A DNA stretch of 64,000 nt, taken from contig NZ_RXLQ01000001.1 of NCBI RefSeq assembly GCF_003953935.1, positions 346,121 to 410,120 on the forward strand, in the 5' to 3' direction. Position numbers and translations under genes: made by a program. The DNA is from Massilia atriviolacea (lineage in GTDB: Bacteria > Pseudomonadota > Gammaproteobacteria > Burkholderiales > Burkholderiaceae_D). This document shows, one piece after another, positions 1 through 9,615 of this stretch (within the stretch, counting starts at the first letter, position 1; every line of letters starts with the position of its first letter). The notes under the pieces are model-generated. The model was given only the letters and a program-made list of their open reading frames with translations, did not search any database and was not told where the DNA came from.

Positions 1-1958
1 TGCTCCAGCGCGGCGAGAAACGCTTCCCGGCTGCGCTTCGGCTTCGGCCATTCGGACTCGGGTTTGAGCATGATGAAGGTGTCCGCCACGCTGGGCGGCA
101 TGGGGTCGGTCGCCACTTCCGCCGTGCCCATCTTGGAAAACACCGTGTCGACTTCGGGCATCTGCTTGATGGTGCGTTCCAGCGCCAGTTGCATCTCGAC
201 CGCCTGCGACAGGCTGGTGCCGGGAATGCGCAGGGCGTGCATGGTGACGTCGCCTTCGTTCAGGCTGGGCACGAATTCGCTGCCCAGGCGCGTTGCCAGC
301 AATGCCGACAGGCCGATCGCCACGCCGGCGATGACCATCACCGGCGCCTTGTTGGCCGTCGTGCGGCGCAGCAGGGGCAGGTAGGCGCGGCGCGCCCAGG
401 CCATCAGGCGGCTGTCGTGCTCGCTCACCTTGTTGCCGATCAGCAGGGCCACGGCGGCCGGGATGAAGGTGACCGACAGCACCGTCGCCGCCAGCAGCGC
501 GGCCACGACCGTGAACGCCATCGGATGGAACATCTTGCCTTCGACGCCGGTGAGGGCGAAGATCGGCAGGTACACCACCATGATGATCAGCTGGCCGAAC
601 AGCAGCGGGCGGCGCGCTTCGCCGGCGGCGGCGAACACTTCGCGCAGGCGTTCCTCGCGCGTGAGCGGGCGGCCGGCGGCGGCCTGCGCATGGGCCAGGC
701 GCCGCACGCAGTTTTCCACGATCACCACCGCGCCGTCGATGATGATGCCGAAATCGAGGGCGCCCAGGCTCATCAGGTTGGCGCTGACGCCCTTGGCGAC
801 CATGCCGCTGAAGGTGGCCAGCATGGCCAGGGGAATCACCATGGCAGTGATCAGCGCGGCCCGGATGTTACCGAGGAACAGGAACAGCACGACGATCACC
901 AGCGCCGCGCCTTCCAGCAGGTTCTGGCGCACGGTGGCGATCGCCTTGTCGACCAGGTCGGTACGGTCGTAGACGGTGCGGGCGATCACGCCGGGCGGCA
1001 GGGTGCGGTTGATCTCGCCGAGTTTCTTGTCCACGGCGGCGGAGACGGCGCGGCTGTTTTCGCCGATCAGCATGAATACCGTGCCGAGCACGACTTCCTG
1101 GCCGTTTTCGGAGGCGGCCCCGGTGCGCAATTCCTTGCCCACGCCCACTTCGGCCACGTCGCGGATGTACAGCGGCACGCCCTGGGACGAGCGCAGGATG
1201 ATGCCGCCGATATCCTCGCTCGAACCGACCTGGCCCGGCACGCGCACCAGGTATTGTTCGCCGCCGCGCTCGATGTAGCCGGCGCCGACATTGCTGTTGT
1301 TGCGCTCCAGCGCCTCGACGATGTCGGACAGGGCCAGGCCGTGCGCCACCATCTGCCCGGGATTCGGGGCCACGTGCAGCTCGCGCGCGTAGCCGCCGAT
1401 GGTATTGATGTCGGTCACGCCGGGCACATTGCGCAGCTGCGGCTTGACGATCCAGTCCTGGATCTGGCGCAGGTCGGTCGAATCGTAGGGCGTGCCGTCG
1501 GTCTTCAGAGCGCCGGGCTTGGCCTCCACGGTCCACATATAGATTTCGCCCAGGCCGGTCGACATCGGCCCCATCTCGGGCGAGGCGCCGGCGGGCAGGC
1601 TGGCGCGCGCCTGCTGCAGGCGTTCGTTGACCAGCTGGCGCGCGAAGTAGATGTCGGTGCCATCCTTGAAGATCACCGTCACCTGCGACAGGCCGTAGCG
1701 CGAGAGCGAACGGGTCTGTTCCAGGTTGGGCAGGCCGGCCATCGCCGTTTCTACCGGGAAGGTGATGCGCTGCTCGGCTTCGAGCGGCGAATAGCCGGGC
1801 AGGGCGGTGTTGACCTGGACCTGGACATTGGTAATGTCCGGCACGGCGTCGATCGGCAACTGGCGGTAACTGTAGACGCCGAGCGCGGCCATGAAAGCGG
1901 CCAGCATCAGCACCAGCCACCGGCGTTCGATGGAAAAACGAATCAGGGTATCGAACAT
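1..1958 (-). CDS. czcA: Heavy-metal efflux RND pump CzcA/CusA family (partial, C-terminus beyond window)
   Basis: Inner-membrane proton-driven RND pump that, with CzcB and CzcC, expels divalent metal ions across both membranes. About 652 N-terminal residues are visible; the rest lies beyond the left edge. The protein opens with MFDTLIRFSIERRW and a first membrane helix, followed by the periplasmic porter segment (PNLEQTRSLSRYGLSQV). Near residue 400 it reads DFGIIIDGAVVIVEN, which matches the DFGx3DGAx3VEN signature that literature assigns to the Zn/Co/Cd class of heavy-metal RND pumps, not the Cu/Ag class. It starts 8 bp after the czcB stop and is the last visible gene of a czcICBA operon. 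The family and metal class are well supported; the exact ion is inferred from the motif. Confidence 0.95.
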   Translation of the reverse strand, partial: MFDTLIRFSIERRWLVLMLAAFMAALGVYSYRQLPIDAVPDITNVQVQVNTALPGYSPLEAEQRITFPVETAMAGLPNLEQTRSLSRYGLSQVTVIFKDGTDIYFARQLVNERLQQARASLPAGASPEMGPMSTGLGEIYMWTVEAKPGALKTDGTPYDSTDLRQIQDWIVKPQLRNVPGVTDINTIGGYARELHVAPNPGQMVAHGLALSDIVEALERNNSNVGAGYIERGGEQYLVRVPGQVGSSEDIGGIILRSSQGVPLYIRDVAEVGVGKELRTGAASENGQEVVLGTVFMLIGENSRAVSAAVDKKLGEINRTLPPGVIARTVYDRTDLVDKAIATVRQNLLEGAALVIVVLFLFLGNIRAALITAMVIPLAMLATFSGMVAKGVSANLMSLGALDFGIIIDGAVVIVENCVRRLAHAQAAAGRPLTREERLREVFAAAGEARRPLLFGQLIIMVVYLPIFALTGVEGKMFHPMAFTVVAALLAATVLSVTFIPAAVALLIGNKVSEHDSRLMAWARRAYLPLLRRTTANKAPVMVIAGVAIGLSALLATRLGSEFVPSLNEGDVTMHALRIPGTSLSQAVEMQLALERTIKQMPEVDTVFSKMGTAEVATDPMPPSVADTFIMLKPESEWPKPKRSREAFLAALE

Positions 1959-1966
1959 GGCGGTCC

Positions 1967-3493
1967 TTAATGGTCGTGGCTGGCGCCGGCTTTACCGAGG
2001 TCGGCCTTGATCAGGAAGCTGTTCTTGGCGGCATATTTTTCACCGGCCAGCAGGCCGCTGACCACCTCGACCGACTCGCCGTCGCTGCGCCCCAGCACCA
2101 GCGGACGCGCTTCGAAATGGTCGCCGTAGCGCCCGAACACCGAGGGCAATTCGTTGACGTTCTGCACCGCTTCGAGCAGCACCGCGACCGGCACGGTGAC
2201 TTCGGCGGCGACCACGTCGACCGTCACCGGCAGGCCGGGACGCCAGACGCCCTTGGGGTTCGGCAAGACCACGCGCGCCCTGGCGGCGCGGGTCTGCTCG
2301 CCGACCAGGGTGCTGACGTAGGAAATGGTGCCGCCGGCGCTGGCGTCGGCCGCGCGCACGGTGGCGTCCTGGCCCTGGCGGATGGTTTCCAGGTCGCGCG
2401 CGCTCACGCTCAGCTCGGCCCAGACGGTGGACATGTCGGCCACCACGAACAGGCTCGCTTCTTCCTTCACCGATTCGCCGGCGGCAACGGTCTTTTGCGT
2501 GATCACGCCATCGATCGGCGCCCGCACTTCATAGCGCGCCAGTTGCTTGAGGCTGCCGGCGCCGACACCGAGCGCGTCGAGCTTCTGGCGCGCGCTCTGG
2601 GTGGCGATCTCGGCTTCCTGCAGGGCGGCGCGGGCTTGCTGGTAATCCTGTTCCGCCGTGATTTTCTGTTGCCACAAGCTGCGTTCGCGCTCGAACACGC
2701 TGCGCGCCAGCCCCAGCCGCTGCTGCGCGGCCAGCAAGGCGCTGCGTTCGCCGGCCAGGGCCTGGCTCGACAGCACGGCCAGCACCTGGCCCTTGCGCAC
2801 CGACTGGCCCGCGTTGGCGCTGACCGACTCGACCATGCCGGCCAGGCGCGGGGCCACGTGCACGGTGCGGTCGGCGTTGAGGGCGATCTCGCCATTGAGT
2901 TTGAGCACGCTCTTGATGCGCGCCGGACCGGCCGTGTGGATATCGACGCCATTCTGGGCGACCTGGGTCTCCGACATCGTCACCCGCGCCTCGACCTGCT
3001 CGTAGCCGAAGCGGTAGGTCTTGCCGCCGTGTTCGGCCAGGATGCCGACCTTGAAGGAATGCGGCTCGCCGACCACGGCGTCGCCGCGCAGGTAGTCTTC
3101 TTCGCGCGCGAAGCGCATGGTCTGCGCGGCGCGGCCCAGGCGTTCCAGGGTCACCTGCACCTTGCTGGCCGAGGGATCGAGCGCTTTGCCGTCCTGGTAG
3201 GTATAAATACGGAACTGCGGACCGGCGCTGTGGTCGAAGATAGATGCTTCCAGGCCGTAGCCGTTGCTGACGAAGAGCTTGCCGCCATGGGGGCCGCGCG
3301 CCGGTACCGCGTCTTCCTGGTGCGGTTTGCCGCCGTGGTCGACCTGTTCGCTGTCCGCATGGCCGCCGTGTTCGTCATGGTCGTCATGCGACTGCGCGGG
3401 CTTGCGCGCCAGGATCAGCGCCGCGAGCAGGGCGCCGATCAGCAGGGCGGCGACGATGACGATGGTTTGTTTCTTGTTCAAAGGGGATGTCAT
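1967..3493 (-). CDS. czcB: RND efflux periplasmic adaptor (membrane fusion protein) CzcB
   Basis: A 508-residue periplasmic adaptor that bridges the CzcA pump and CzcC channel. It has an N-terminal membrane anchor (about residues 9-29) and then a His/Asp-rich stretch (SHDDHDEHGGHADSEQVDHGG region, about 35-55) that probably binds metal. The HlyD-type lipoyl halves surround a coiled-coil hairpin (ALAGERSALLAAQQRLGLA), and the beta-barrel contains APIDGVITQKTV. The C-terminus is again His-containing (ASHDH). It starts 3 bp downstream of the czcC stop. The His-rich N-terminal insert is typical of CzcB and absent from CusB, which supports the Zn/Co/Cd assignment. Confidence 0.95.
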   Translation of the reverse strand: MTSPLNKKQTIVIVAALLIGALLAALILARKPAQSHDDHDEHGGHADSEQVDHGGKPHQEDAVPARGPHGGKLFVSNGYGLEASIFDHSAGPQFRIYTYQDGKALDPSASKVQVTLERLGRAAQTMRFAREEDYLRGDAVVGEPHSFKVGILAEHGGKTYRFGYEQVEARVTMSETQVAQNGVDIHTAGPARIKSVLKLNGEIALNADRTVHVAPRLAGMVESVSANAGQSVRKGQVLAVLSSQALAGERSALLAAQQRLGLARSVFERERSLWQQKITAEQDYQQARAALQEAEIATQSARQKLDALGVGAGSLKQLARYEVRAPIDGVITQKTVAAGESVKEEASLFVVADMSTVWAELSVSARDLETIRQGQDATVRAADASAGGTISYVSTLVGEQTRAARARVVLPNPKGVWRPGLPVTVDVVAAEVTVPVAVLLEAVQNVNELPSVFGRYGDHFEARPLVLGRSDGESVEVVSGLLAGEKYAAKNSFLIKADLGKAGASHDH

Positions 3494-3496
3494 GCA

Positions 3497-4813
3497 TTAC
3501 TCCACTGTCTGTGCGGCGCCTGGGGCGCCAAGGATGCTGTCGATGTCGGCGGCGGCGCGGTGGGCGTCGGCCAGGGCGCGCAGGTGCTGGGTGCGGGCTT
3601 GCAGCAAGGTGCGCTGGGCGTCGATCACATCGATAAAGTTGAACTTCCCGTACTCGAAACCGGTGCGCGCGGCCTCGTAGGCGCTGTGCGCGCCGGGCAG
3701 AATGTCCTCGTTCAGCAGGCGCGCTTGTTCGCGGGCGACGGCCAGGGCTTCGTGCGCCTGAGCCAGTTCGCCGGTGAGGCGCGCGCGGGCGCCATCGAGT
3801 TCGACACGGGCTTTTTCGCTGCGTTGCAGCGCTTCGTGCAGCTTGCCCTGGTTGCGGTCGAACAGGGGCAGGGGAATGGCCAGTCCGAAGAGCGCCTGGT
3901 TGCGGCCCGCTTGCCGGTCGCGCTTGGCGCCGATGCTGACGGTCAGGTCGGGCACGCGGCTGGTCCGTTCGACTTGCGACAGGGCCTGGCGGCGCGCCAG
4001 TTCGATCTGCGCCAGTCGTACTGCGGGTGCGGCGTTGAGTTGGTCCATCAGGCGGGACAGGGGTGCTTGCGCCGGCAGCTGGTCGAGCCGGCCTTCCACG
4101 CGGCCGATGTCGCGTCCAGTGCCGCCCCATAGCGCGGCCAGGCGGTGTCGGGCGCCGGCCAGCTCGCCGCCGGCCTGGGCCAGGTCGACCTTGACGCCGG
4201 AGGCGGCGATGCGGGCGCGCGTTTCGTCGACCGGCGAGTTCTTGCCGGCCAGGACGCGCTTGGCTGCCGCTGCGAGCGCGCCGTCGGCCAGGGCCAGCGC
4301 TTCGTTGGCGATGTGCTGGCGTTGCTGGGCAGCCAGCAGGTCGTAGAAGGCGGCGCGGGCGGAGGCGAGCACGGCATTGCGCTTCACGGCCAGTTCGGCG
4401 TTTGCCGCATCCTGCCCGAGCTGGGCGGCATTGATGCGCGCCGTGCGCTTGCCGCCCAGTTCGATAGGGACGTTGAGCTGCATGGTCGTGGTCCGGGTCG
4501 GCTCGCGCGCGTCTTCGACCAGCGTGGCCAGCTCGGGATTGGGCGCGGCCCCGGCCTGCATGACGGCGCCGGCCTGGGCATCGATTTCGAGGGTGCCGGC
4601 GCGCAGTTCGGGATTGGCTTGCAGTACGCGCGCCAGGGCGCCGGCCAGCAATAGTGGCGAGCCGGACGGGGACGCCGCATCGATTTTGGTCAGTAAGGTC
4701 GTGTCGGCCGGATCGGCTTTCATGACAGCAGACGCGGTGGCGGGCGCAGTCCGGGCCTGCGTATGGCAAGGCCATGCCGCGGCGATTGCAATCGGCAAGA
4801 CGAGTTTGTACAT
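3497..4813 (-). CDS. czcC: Outer-membrane efflux channel CzcC (TolC family)
   Basis: A 438-residue outer-membrane factor completing the tripartite CzcCBA pump. A start at 4813 gives the signal peptide MYKLVLPIAIAAAWPCHTQA and is preceded by AGGAGA at a good distance; reading further upstream gives an unlikely extension. The mature part shows the two long alpha-helical repeats of the OEP fold, with LRAGTLEIDAQAGAVMQAGAA in the first and RTGFEYGKFNFIDVIDAQR in the second. The usual NPEL motif (APNPELATL) is present. It lies between czcI (about 138 bp upstream) and czcB (3 bp downstream). Confidence 0.93.
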   Translation of the reverse strand: MYKLVLPIAIAAAWPCHTQARTAPATASAVMKADPADTTLLTKIDAASPSGSPLLLAGALARVLQANPELRAGTLEIDAQAGAVMQAGAAPNPELATLVEDAREPTRTTTMQLNVPIELGGKRTARINAAQLGQDAANAELAVKRNAVLASARAAFYDLLAAQQRQHIANEALALADGALAAAAKRVLAGKNSPVDETRARIAASGVKVDLAQAGGELAGARHRLAALWGGTGRDIGRVEGRLDQLPAQAPLSRLMDQLNAAPAVRLAQIELARRQALSQVERTSRVPDLTVSIGAKRDRQAGRNQALFGLAIPLPLFDRNQGKLHEALQRSEKARVELDGARARLTGELAQAHEALAVAREQARLLNEDILPGAHSAYEAARTGFEYGKFNFIDVIDAQRTLLQARTQHLRALADAHRAAADIDSILGAPGAAQTVE

Positions 4814-4951
4814 CGAATTCTCCTGGTTGAAATGGCAAGGGAATCCGGCCGGGCGCGCCAGCGGTGCAAGTGTCGTTGACGGCAGTGATGGCCAGCAGGG
4901 TGCTGGCATCAGCAGCGTAGTGGCATCAACAGTGCGGCAGCGGCAGCCGGA

Positions 4952-5290
4952 TCAGGCAGGGCCTTGCCACTTGGGACGTTCGGGACGCGCGGGGCGCAAG
5001 GTGCCCAGACGAGCGGCCTCGGCTGCGTGCGCATACGCCGTGGGAGGGGGCGCGATGTTGCCGCTGGTGGTGGTCGTGATGCCGACGCTGGTGAAGTGGC
5101 AGTCGCCGCAATCCTGGTCGATGCCGAACGGGGTGTCGCCGTGGCTGGCGTGATTGTCGTCGGCGTGCTCGTGATGCCCGGGATGGGACATGGTCGACGA
5201 CGTCTCATGCGCGCAATATGCGCTCGCAACCGCCCAGCTCACCTGGAGCGGAAAGATCAGCAGCATGAAAATGATGAACAAACGTCGCAT
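4952..5290 (-). CDS. czcI: CzcI-like small periplasmic metal-resistance protein
   Basis: A 112-residue protein with a Sec signal (MRRLFIIFMLLIFPLQVSWA). A His-rich patch follows (SHPGHHEHADDNHASHGD) and then DQDCGDCHF, an arrangement suited to binding divalent metal. The start resembles CzcI, the small regulatory protein that precedes czcC in Ralstonia-type operons. It is the first gene of the operon. A -10-like TACAAT lies at 5297-5302, six bases before the ATG, so the transcript may be leaderless; no good -35 was seen. The C-terminal 30 residues are Ala/Pro/Arg-rich and less typical. The role is inferred from position and resemblance. Confidence 0.8.
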   Translation of the reverse strand: MRRLFIIFMLLIFPLQVSWAVASAYCAHETSSTMSHPGHHEHADDNHASHGDTPFGIDQDCGDCHFTSVGITTTTSGNIAPPPTAYAHAAEAARLGTLRPARPERPKWQGPA

Positions 5291-5449
5291 GGGCGAATTG
5301 TAACAGCAGCGAGGCGAACCCGCTCGTCTCGCGACAAGCCGCCGGCGGGCCGCTCATGCGAACGGAATATATTTAATGCAGCGATCATAAGTGCCTGTTT
5401 ATTAGAGGGTTTTTTTATCCAATGACGCGAAACTAAGTATTTACACGGA

Positions 5450-5478
5450 TTGTCGGGGTGTTGTCCGTCTGTTATGAT
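5450..5478 (+). promoter_or_regulatory. Putative sigma-70 promoter of the phosphate-binding protein gene
   Basis: TTGTCG at 5450-5455 and TATGAT at 5473-5478 are separated by 17 bp, about 60 bp before the start codon. No Pho-box-like direct repeat was recognised beside it. The 250-bp gap between czcI and this gene holds the two divergent start regions and nothing else identifiable. Confidence 0.5.
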
Positions 5479-5540
5479 CATCGGTTGCTCGTTTCCCGGC
5501 TGCCCTGGCAGCCGGCGCGTTTCCGATTTCTTCAAGACCC

Positions 5541-6614
5541 ATGGGATTTATGTTCTCTGTCGCTAAAACTACTGTCACGCTGTCATTACTCCTTTCCGCA
5601 TTTTCTGCCAACGCCGTCGATATCAGCGGCGCCGGCTCGTCCGCGGCACAACCGCTGTACGTCAAACTTGCCGATGTTTACGGCAAATCGCAAAACCTGA
5701 AACTGAGCTACCAGGCCAACGGTTCCAGCGAAGGCATCAAGCAGGTCAAGGCCAAGACCGTCGAATTCGGCGCGACCGACATCGCACCGTCGCAAGCCGA
5801 CCTCAAGGCCGGCAAAATGATCTGCTTCCCGAGCGCGGTATCGGGCGTGGTACCTGTCGTCAACCTGCCGGGCCTCAAGCGCGGTGATGTGCAGTTGACT
5901 GGCGAACTGCTGGCCGACATTTTCTCGCGCAAGATTACCAAATGGAACGATCCGAAGCTGACCGCCGCCAACCCGGGCGTGGCCTTGCCGGACCTGGCCA
6001 TTGCCGTAATCGCGCGCCAGGACGGTTCGGGCACGACGTATAACTTCAGCGATTACCTGAGCAAGGTCAGCCCGGCATGGAAGCAGGCCTACGGCCGCAA
6101 CTTCACTGTCGCCTGGGCCAATGGCGTAACGCAGGTAAACGGCAGCAACGGTGCGGTCAGCGCGCTCAAGCAGACGCCGGGTGCGATTGCCTATGTCGAC
6201 TATCAGTATGTGGTGCAGGACAAGCTGGCCTATACCCGCCTGAAAAACCGCGACGGCAAAGTGGTCGCGCCGGGCGCCGAAAGTTTCACTGCCGCGCTGC
6301 TGAACAGCCCGTGGGTCAGCCAGGCCAAGTATGAAGAAATGCTGACCGACCGCGTCGGTCCGACCACCTGGCCGATCACGTCCGGCACCTTCATCGTGGC
6401 GTCGCAGGCGACCAACAATCCGGAAAAGACGATTGCCACGCTGAAGTTCTTCGCCTGGGGCTTCGCGCACGGCGATTCGATCGTCGGCAACGCCAACTTC
6501 GTGCGCCTGCCGGACACCATGCAGGGCCGCATCTTCGGCGACCTGACCACGATCACCGACAGCAGCGGCAAGCCGCTCAAGTGGTCGCTGGCCGAGGCGC
6601 TCGACCTGCGCTGA
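5541..6614 (+). CDS. pstS: Periplasmic phosphate-binding protein, PstS family (solitary)
   Basis: A 357-residue periplasmic binding protein of the PstS type, which delivers phosphate to the PstCAB transporter. The signal peptide ends at SANA. PstS hallmarks are GAGSSAAQPLY near the mature N-terminus (phosphate-contacting Ser and Thr loop), VEFGATDIAPS, the ADIFSRKITKWNDPKL segment, and RQDGSGTTYNFSDYLS. Length is normal. The usual pstC-pstA-pstB genes do not follow: a terminator comes immediately after, and the next gene concerns thiol chemistry. It therefore works with a transporter encoded elsewhere or as a stand-alone sensor. A second in-frame ATG lies at 5550. Confidence 0.9.
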   Translation: MGFMFSVAKTTVTLSLLLSAFSANAVDISGAGSSAAQPLYVKLADVYGKSQNLKLSYQANGSSEGIKQVKAKTVEFGATDIAPSQADLKAGKMICFPSAVSGVVPVVNLPGLKRGDVQLTGELLADIFSRKITKWNDPKLTAANPGVALPDLAIAVIARQDGSGTTYNFSDYLSKVSPAWKQAYGRNFTVAWANGVTQVNGSNGAVSALKQTPGAIAYVDYQYVVQDKLAYTRLKNRDGKVVAPGAESFTAALLNSPWVSQAKYEEMLTDRVGPTTWPITSGTFIVASQATNNPEKTIATLKFFAWGFAHGDSIVGNANFVRLPDTMQGRIFGDLTTITDSSGKPLKWSLAEALDLR

Positions 6615-6632
6615 TCCGTCCTTGCAAGTAGC

Positions 6633-6669
6633 AAAAAGCCCGCCCGCGCCTCGCGCCGGCGGGCTTTTT
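6633..6669 (+). terminator. Rho-independent terminator after pstS
   Basis: AAAAAGCCCGCC (6633-6644) pairs perfectly with GGCGGGCTTTTT (6658-6669). The stem is GC-rich and flanked by A and T tracts, so it could terminate in both directions. Confidence 0.9.
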
Positions 6670-6786
6670 GCCGTTTGGCGCAGCGCGCGCATGCGTTGCC
6701 TCGGCGCCGCAGTTTGATTAGTATAGCCGGATCGCGCATGTTTCTTGCAGCGCAGAGCGCGTCTTTACGCTACCCGGAGTGTCTTC

Positions 6787-8946
6787 ATGGTCCCTGTTTC
6801 CGTTCGCTGGATTGGCGCCGTGGCGCTGACGCTTGCGCCCCTCTGCGCAGCGGCGCAGTTGCCGCCCGATAGCGCGCGCACCGAGCAGGTGGCGGTAAGG
6901 CTGATCAGCGACCATGCCACGGTGGCGCCCGGACAGACGGTCTATCTGGGCCTCGAACAAAAGATCATTCCGCACTGGCATACCTACTGGAAAAATCCGG
7001 GCGACTCGGGCACCAGTACCCGCATCGCCTGGACACTTCCGGCCGGGGTGACGGCAGGCGAGATCCTCTGGCCGGCGCCGAGCCGCTTCGACATCGGCCC
7101 CATCAGCAACTACGGGTACTCGGACCAGGTCGTCCTGCTGACAAAACTCACAATACCGGCGTCGCAGGCGGTCGGCAGCGACATCCCGCTCGAAGCCAAG
7201 ACCAGCTGGCTGGTGTGCGAGGAAAGCTGCATTCCGCAGGACGCCACCTTGCGGACCACGCTGACGGTGGCGGCCACGGCGTCGGTCGACAGCGAGCACA
7301 AGGCGATCATCGACGCGGCCCTCGGCAAGATCCCGCAAGCGGTCGACTGGAAGGCTGCCTATCAGCGGCAGGACGGCAAACTGCTGGCACGGCTGACCTT
7401 GCCGGCGGACGTGGGCGCCATGAGCGCCACGGCCTTCGTCCAGCGGCATACCTTGCGCTTTTATCCGGCCGAATGGGGAATGGCGGCCCACAATGCCGCC
7501 CAGACATTCAAACTGGAGGGACAACAGCTCACGATCGCGCTGTCGCCCGGCGAGACGCCGCCTGCGGAAGGCAGCCCGGTGCGTGGCGTATTGGTGGCGG
7601 AAGAAAAATCGTCCTCCGGCGGCCATGGCGCGATTGTCCACGCGGTGGAACTGGGCGCGGGCGCGCTGGCGCCGCCAGCCGCCAAGGCGGCGCCGGCGCC
7701 CGCCGGGAACGAGGACGGCATGACGCTGGCCCGTGCGCTGCTGCTGGCCTTTGCCGGCGGCATCGTGCTCAACCTGATGCCCTGCGTCTTTCCGGTGTTG
7801 TCGATCAAGGCCCTCGGCCTGCTCAAGCACTCCGACCTCAGCGGCGCGCAGAAACGCATGCAGGGCGTGGCCTACACGGCCGGCGTGCTGGCCAGTTTCA
7901 GCCTGCTGGCCCTGGCGCTGATCGTCATCAAGAGCCTGGGCGCGCAAGTGGGCTGGGGCTTCCAGTTCCAGTCGCCGTATTTCGTGCTGGGGGTGGCTTA
8001 CCTGATCTTTGTCGTCGGCCTCAGCCTGTCCGGTGTGTTCGCGCTGGCGGGCCCGGCCAACCTCGGCGCGGGCCTGGCCGAGCGCCAGGGCTACAGCGGC
8101 AGTTTTTTCACGGGGGTATTGGCCACCATTGTCGCCACCCCGTGCACGGCGCCTTTCATGGGAGCGGCGCTCGGTTTCGCGCTGACCCAGCCGCCGCTCG
8201 TGCTGTGGCTGGTCTTCCTCTCGCTCGGCCTGGGCCTGGCGCTGCCGTACATGCTGGTCAGCGCCTGGCCGGCGCTGCACCGGGTACTGCCCAAACCCGG
8301 CCTGTGGATGGAGCGGCTCAAGCAGGCGCTGGCCTTTCCGATGTACGCGGCGGCGGTGTGGCTGGTGTGGGTGCTGGCGCAGCAGGCCGGCGTCAACTCG
8401 GTGCCGGTGGCGCTGGGCGGCATGACCGTACTGGCATTGATCGCCTGGCTGTTCGACAGCACCCGCAACACCAGCGGGAGGGCCCGTCTGGCGGCCAACG
8501 GCGTGCTGCTGGCAGGCATGCTGATCACGGTCGGAATCAGTTTCCAGGCGGTGGGCGTGCTGGCTGCTGTGCCTGCGCAACTGGCGCAAGGCGGGGCAGG
8601 GCAGGAGTGGGAAGCGTATTCCCCGCCGCGCCTTGCCGAACTGCGCCAGCAGGGCAAGCCCGTGTTCGTCAACCTGACCGCCGCCTGGTGCATCACCTGC
8701 CTGGTCAACGAAAAGGTGGCGCTGAGCCAGCCGGCCTTCAAGGCATTGTTGCGGGAAGAGGGCATCACCTATTTAAAAGGCGACTGGACCAACCAGGATG
8801 CCCGGATCAGCGCCTTGCTCAAGGAATACGGGCGCTCGGGCGTGCCGCTGTACCTGTTTTATCCATCAGGCACGGGATCGGAGGCGCAGGTGCTGCCCCA
8901 GATCCTGACGCATGACATCGTCAGCTCGGCATTACGCTCGAAATAG
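6787..8946 (+). CDS. Thiol:disulfide interchange protein, DsbD/ScsB type
   Basis: A 719-residue membrane protein that carries reducing equivalents from cytoplasmic thioredoxin to the periplasm. The start at 6787 follows GGAG by 8 nt and gives a signal peptide ending AAAQ. Residues about 25-300 form a periplasmic domain with paired cysteines (LVCEESCIPQ). Eight membrane helices follow, with redox cysteines in NLMPCVFPVLS and ATPCTAPFMGAA. The C-terminal thioredoxin domain carries WCITC. The long N-terminal domain resembles ScsB-type more than classical DsbD. The next gene, 45 bp downstream, encodes a thioredoxin-fold secreted protein that may be its partner. Confidence 0.92.
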   Translation: MVPVSVRWIGAVALTLAPLCAAAQLPPDSARTEQVAVRLISDHATVAPGQTVYLGLEQKIIPHWHTYWKNPGDSGTSTRIAWTLPAGVTAGEILWPAPSRFDIGPISNYGYSDQVVLLTKLTIPASQAVGSDIPLEAKTSWLVCEESCIPQDATLRTTLTVAATASVDSEHKAIIDAALGKIPQAVDWKAAYQRQDGKLLARLTLPADVGAMSATAFVQRHTLRFYPAEWGMAAHNAAQTFKLEGQQLTIALSPGETPPAEGSPVRGVLVAEEKSSSGGHGAIVHAVELGAGALAPPAAKAAPAPAGNEDGMTLARALLLAFAGGIVLNLMPCVFPVLSIKALGLLKHSDLSGAQKRMQGVAYTAGVLASFSLLALALIVIKSLGAQVGWGFQFQSPYFVLGVAYLIFVVGLSLSGVFALAGPANLGAGLAERQGYSGSFFTGVLATIVATPCTAPFMGAALGFALTQPPLVLWLVFLSLGLGLALPYMLVSAWPALHRVLPKPGLWMERLKQALAFPMYAAAVWLVWVLAQQAGVNSVPVALGGMTVLALIAWLFDSTRNTSGRARLAANGVLLAGMLITVGISFQAVGVLAAVPAQLAQGGAGQEWEAYSPPRLAELRQQGKPVFVNLTAAWCITCLVNEKVALSQPAFKALLREEGITYLKGDWTNQDARISALLKEYGRSGVPLYLFYPSGTGSEAQVLPQILTHDIVSSALRSK

Positions 8947-8991
8947 CGCCGGGCCATTGTTCGTTCAACTGATATTTCAAGGAGAAACGCC

Positions 8992-9615
8992 ATGTCGGAC
9001 ACAATCAAGCATCTGCTCAAGGCCGCCGTTGCGGCGGGTTTTCTGGCCGCCGCAACGGCCGCGCTGGCGAACGCTGAACTGAACAAGGCGGCGCCGGCGT
9101 TCGACGCGCTCGGGGCCGATGGCAAGCCGCTCAAGCTCGATGGCTACAAGGGCAAGACGGTGGTGCTGGAATGGACCAACCATGAGTGCCCCTTCGTCGC
9201 CAAGCACTATGACAGCGGCAACATCCCGAACCTGCAGAAAGATGCCGCTGGCAAAGGCGTAGTGTGGCTGCAGGTGCTGTCGTCGGCGCCCGGCAAGCAA
9301 GGCCATGTGGACGGCGCGACAGCCCAGAAGCTCAATGGCAGCCGCAAGGCCGCGCCGACCGCTACCGTGCTCGATCCGGACGGCAAGATCGGCAAGCTGT
9401 ACGGCGCACAAACGACGCCGCACATCTTCATCGTCAATGCGGCCGGCCAGCTGGTCTACAAGGGTGGCATCGACAGCATTCCCACGGCCGACAAGAACGA
9501 TTTGCCGAAAGCCGAAAACTACGTGAGCGCCGCACTGGCCGCCATCAGCGCCGGAAAACCGGTCGAGAAGGCCAATACCAGGCCCTACGGCTGCTCGATC
9601 AAGTACGCGGGCTAG
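8992..9615 (+). CDS. Secreted thioredoxin-fold (redoxin/AhpC-TSA-like) protein
   Basis: A 207-residue exported protein with a signal peptide (ending ALANA) and a redoxin domain. The key segment is TNHECPFVAKHYDSGNI, with a single peroxidatic-type Cys followed by the HY pair seen in this family. The cis-Pro loop is AQTTPHIFIV. The only other cysteine is near the C-terminus (YGCSI). Good ribosome-binding site AAGGAGA. It probably works with the DsbD-like protein just upstream as an electron acceptor in periplasmic thiol or peroxide chemistry. Its last 17 bp overlap the convergent protease gene. Confidence 0.85.
   Translation: MSDTIKHLLKAAVAAGFLAAATAALANAELNKAAPAFDALGADGKPLKLDGYKGKTVVLEWTNHECPFVAKHYDSGNIPNLQKDAAGKGVVWLQVLSSAPGKQGHVDGATAQKLNGSRKAAPTATVLDPDGKIGKLYGAQTTPHIFIVNAAGQLVYKGGIDSIPTADKNDLPKAENYVSAALAAISAGKPVEKANTRPYGCSIKYAG

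Noticed and set aside
189-1970. Long plus-strand reading frame opposite czcA (593 residues, His/Gln/Arg-rich)
   Set aside because: It is the mirror of the GC-rich czcA codons, with composition typical of an antisense frame. Similar frames opposite many other genes were ignored for the same reason.
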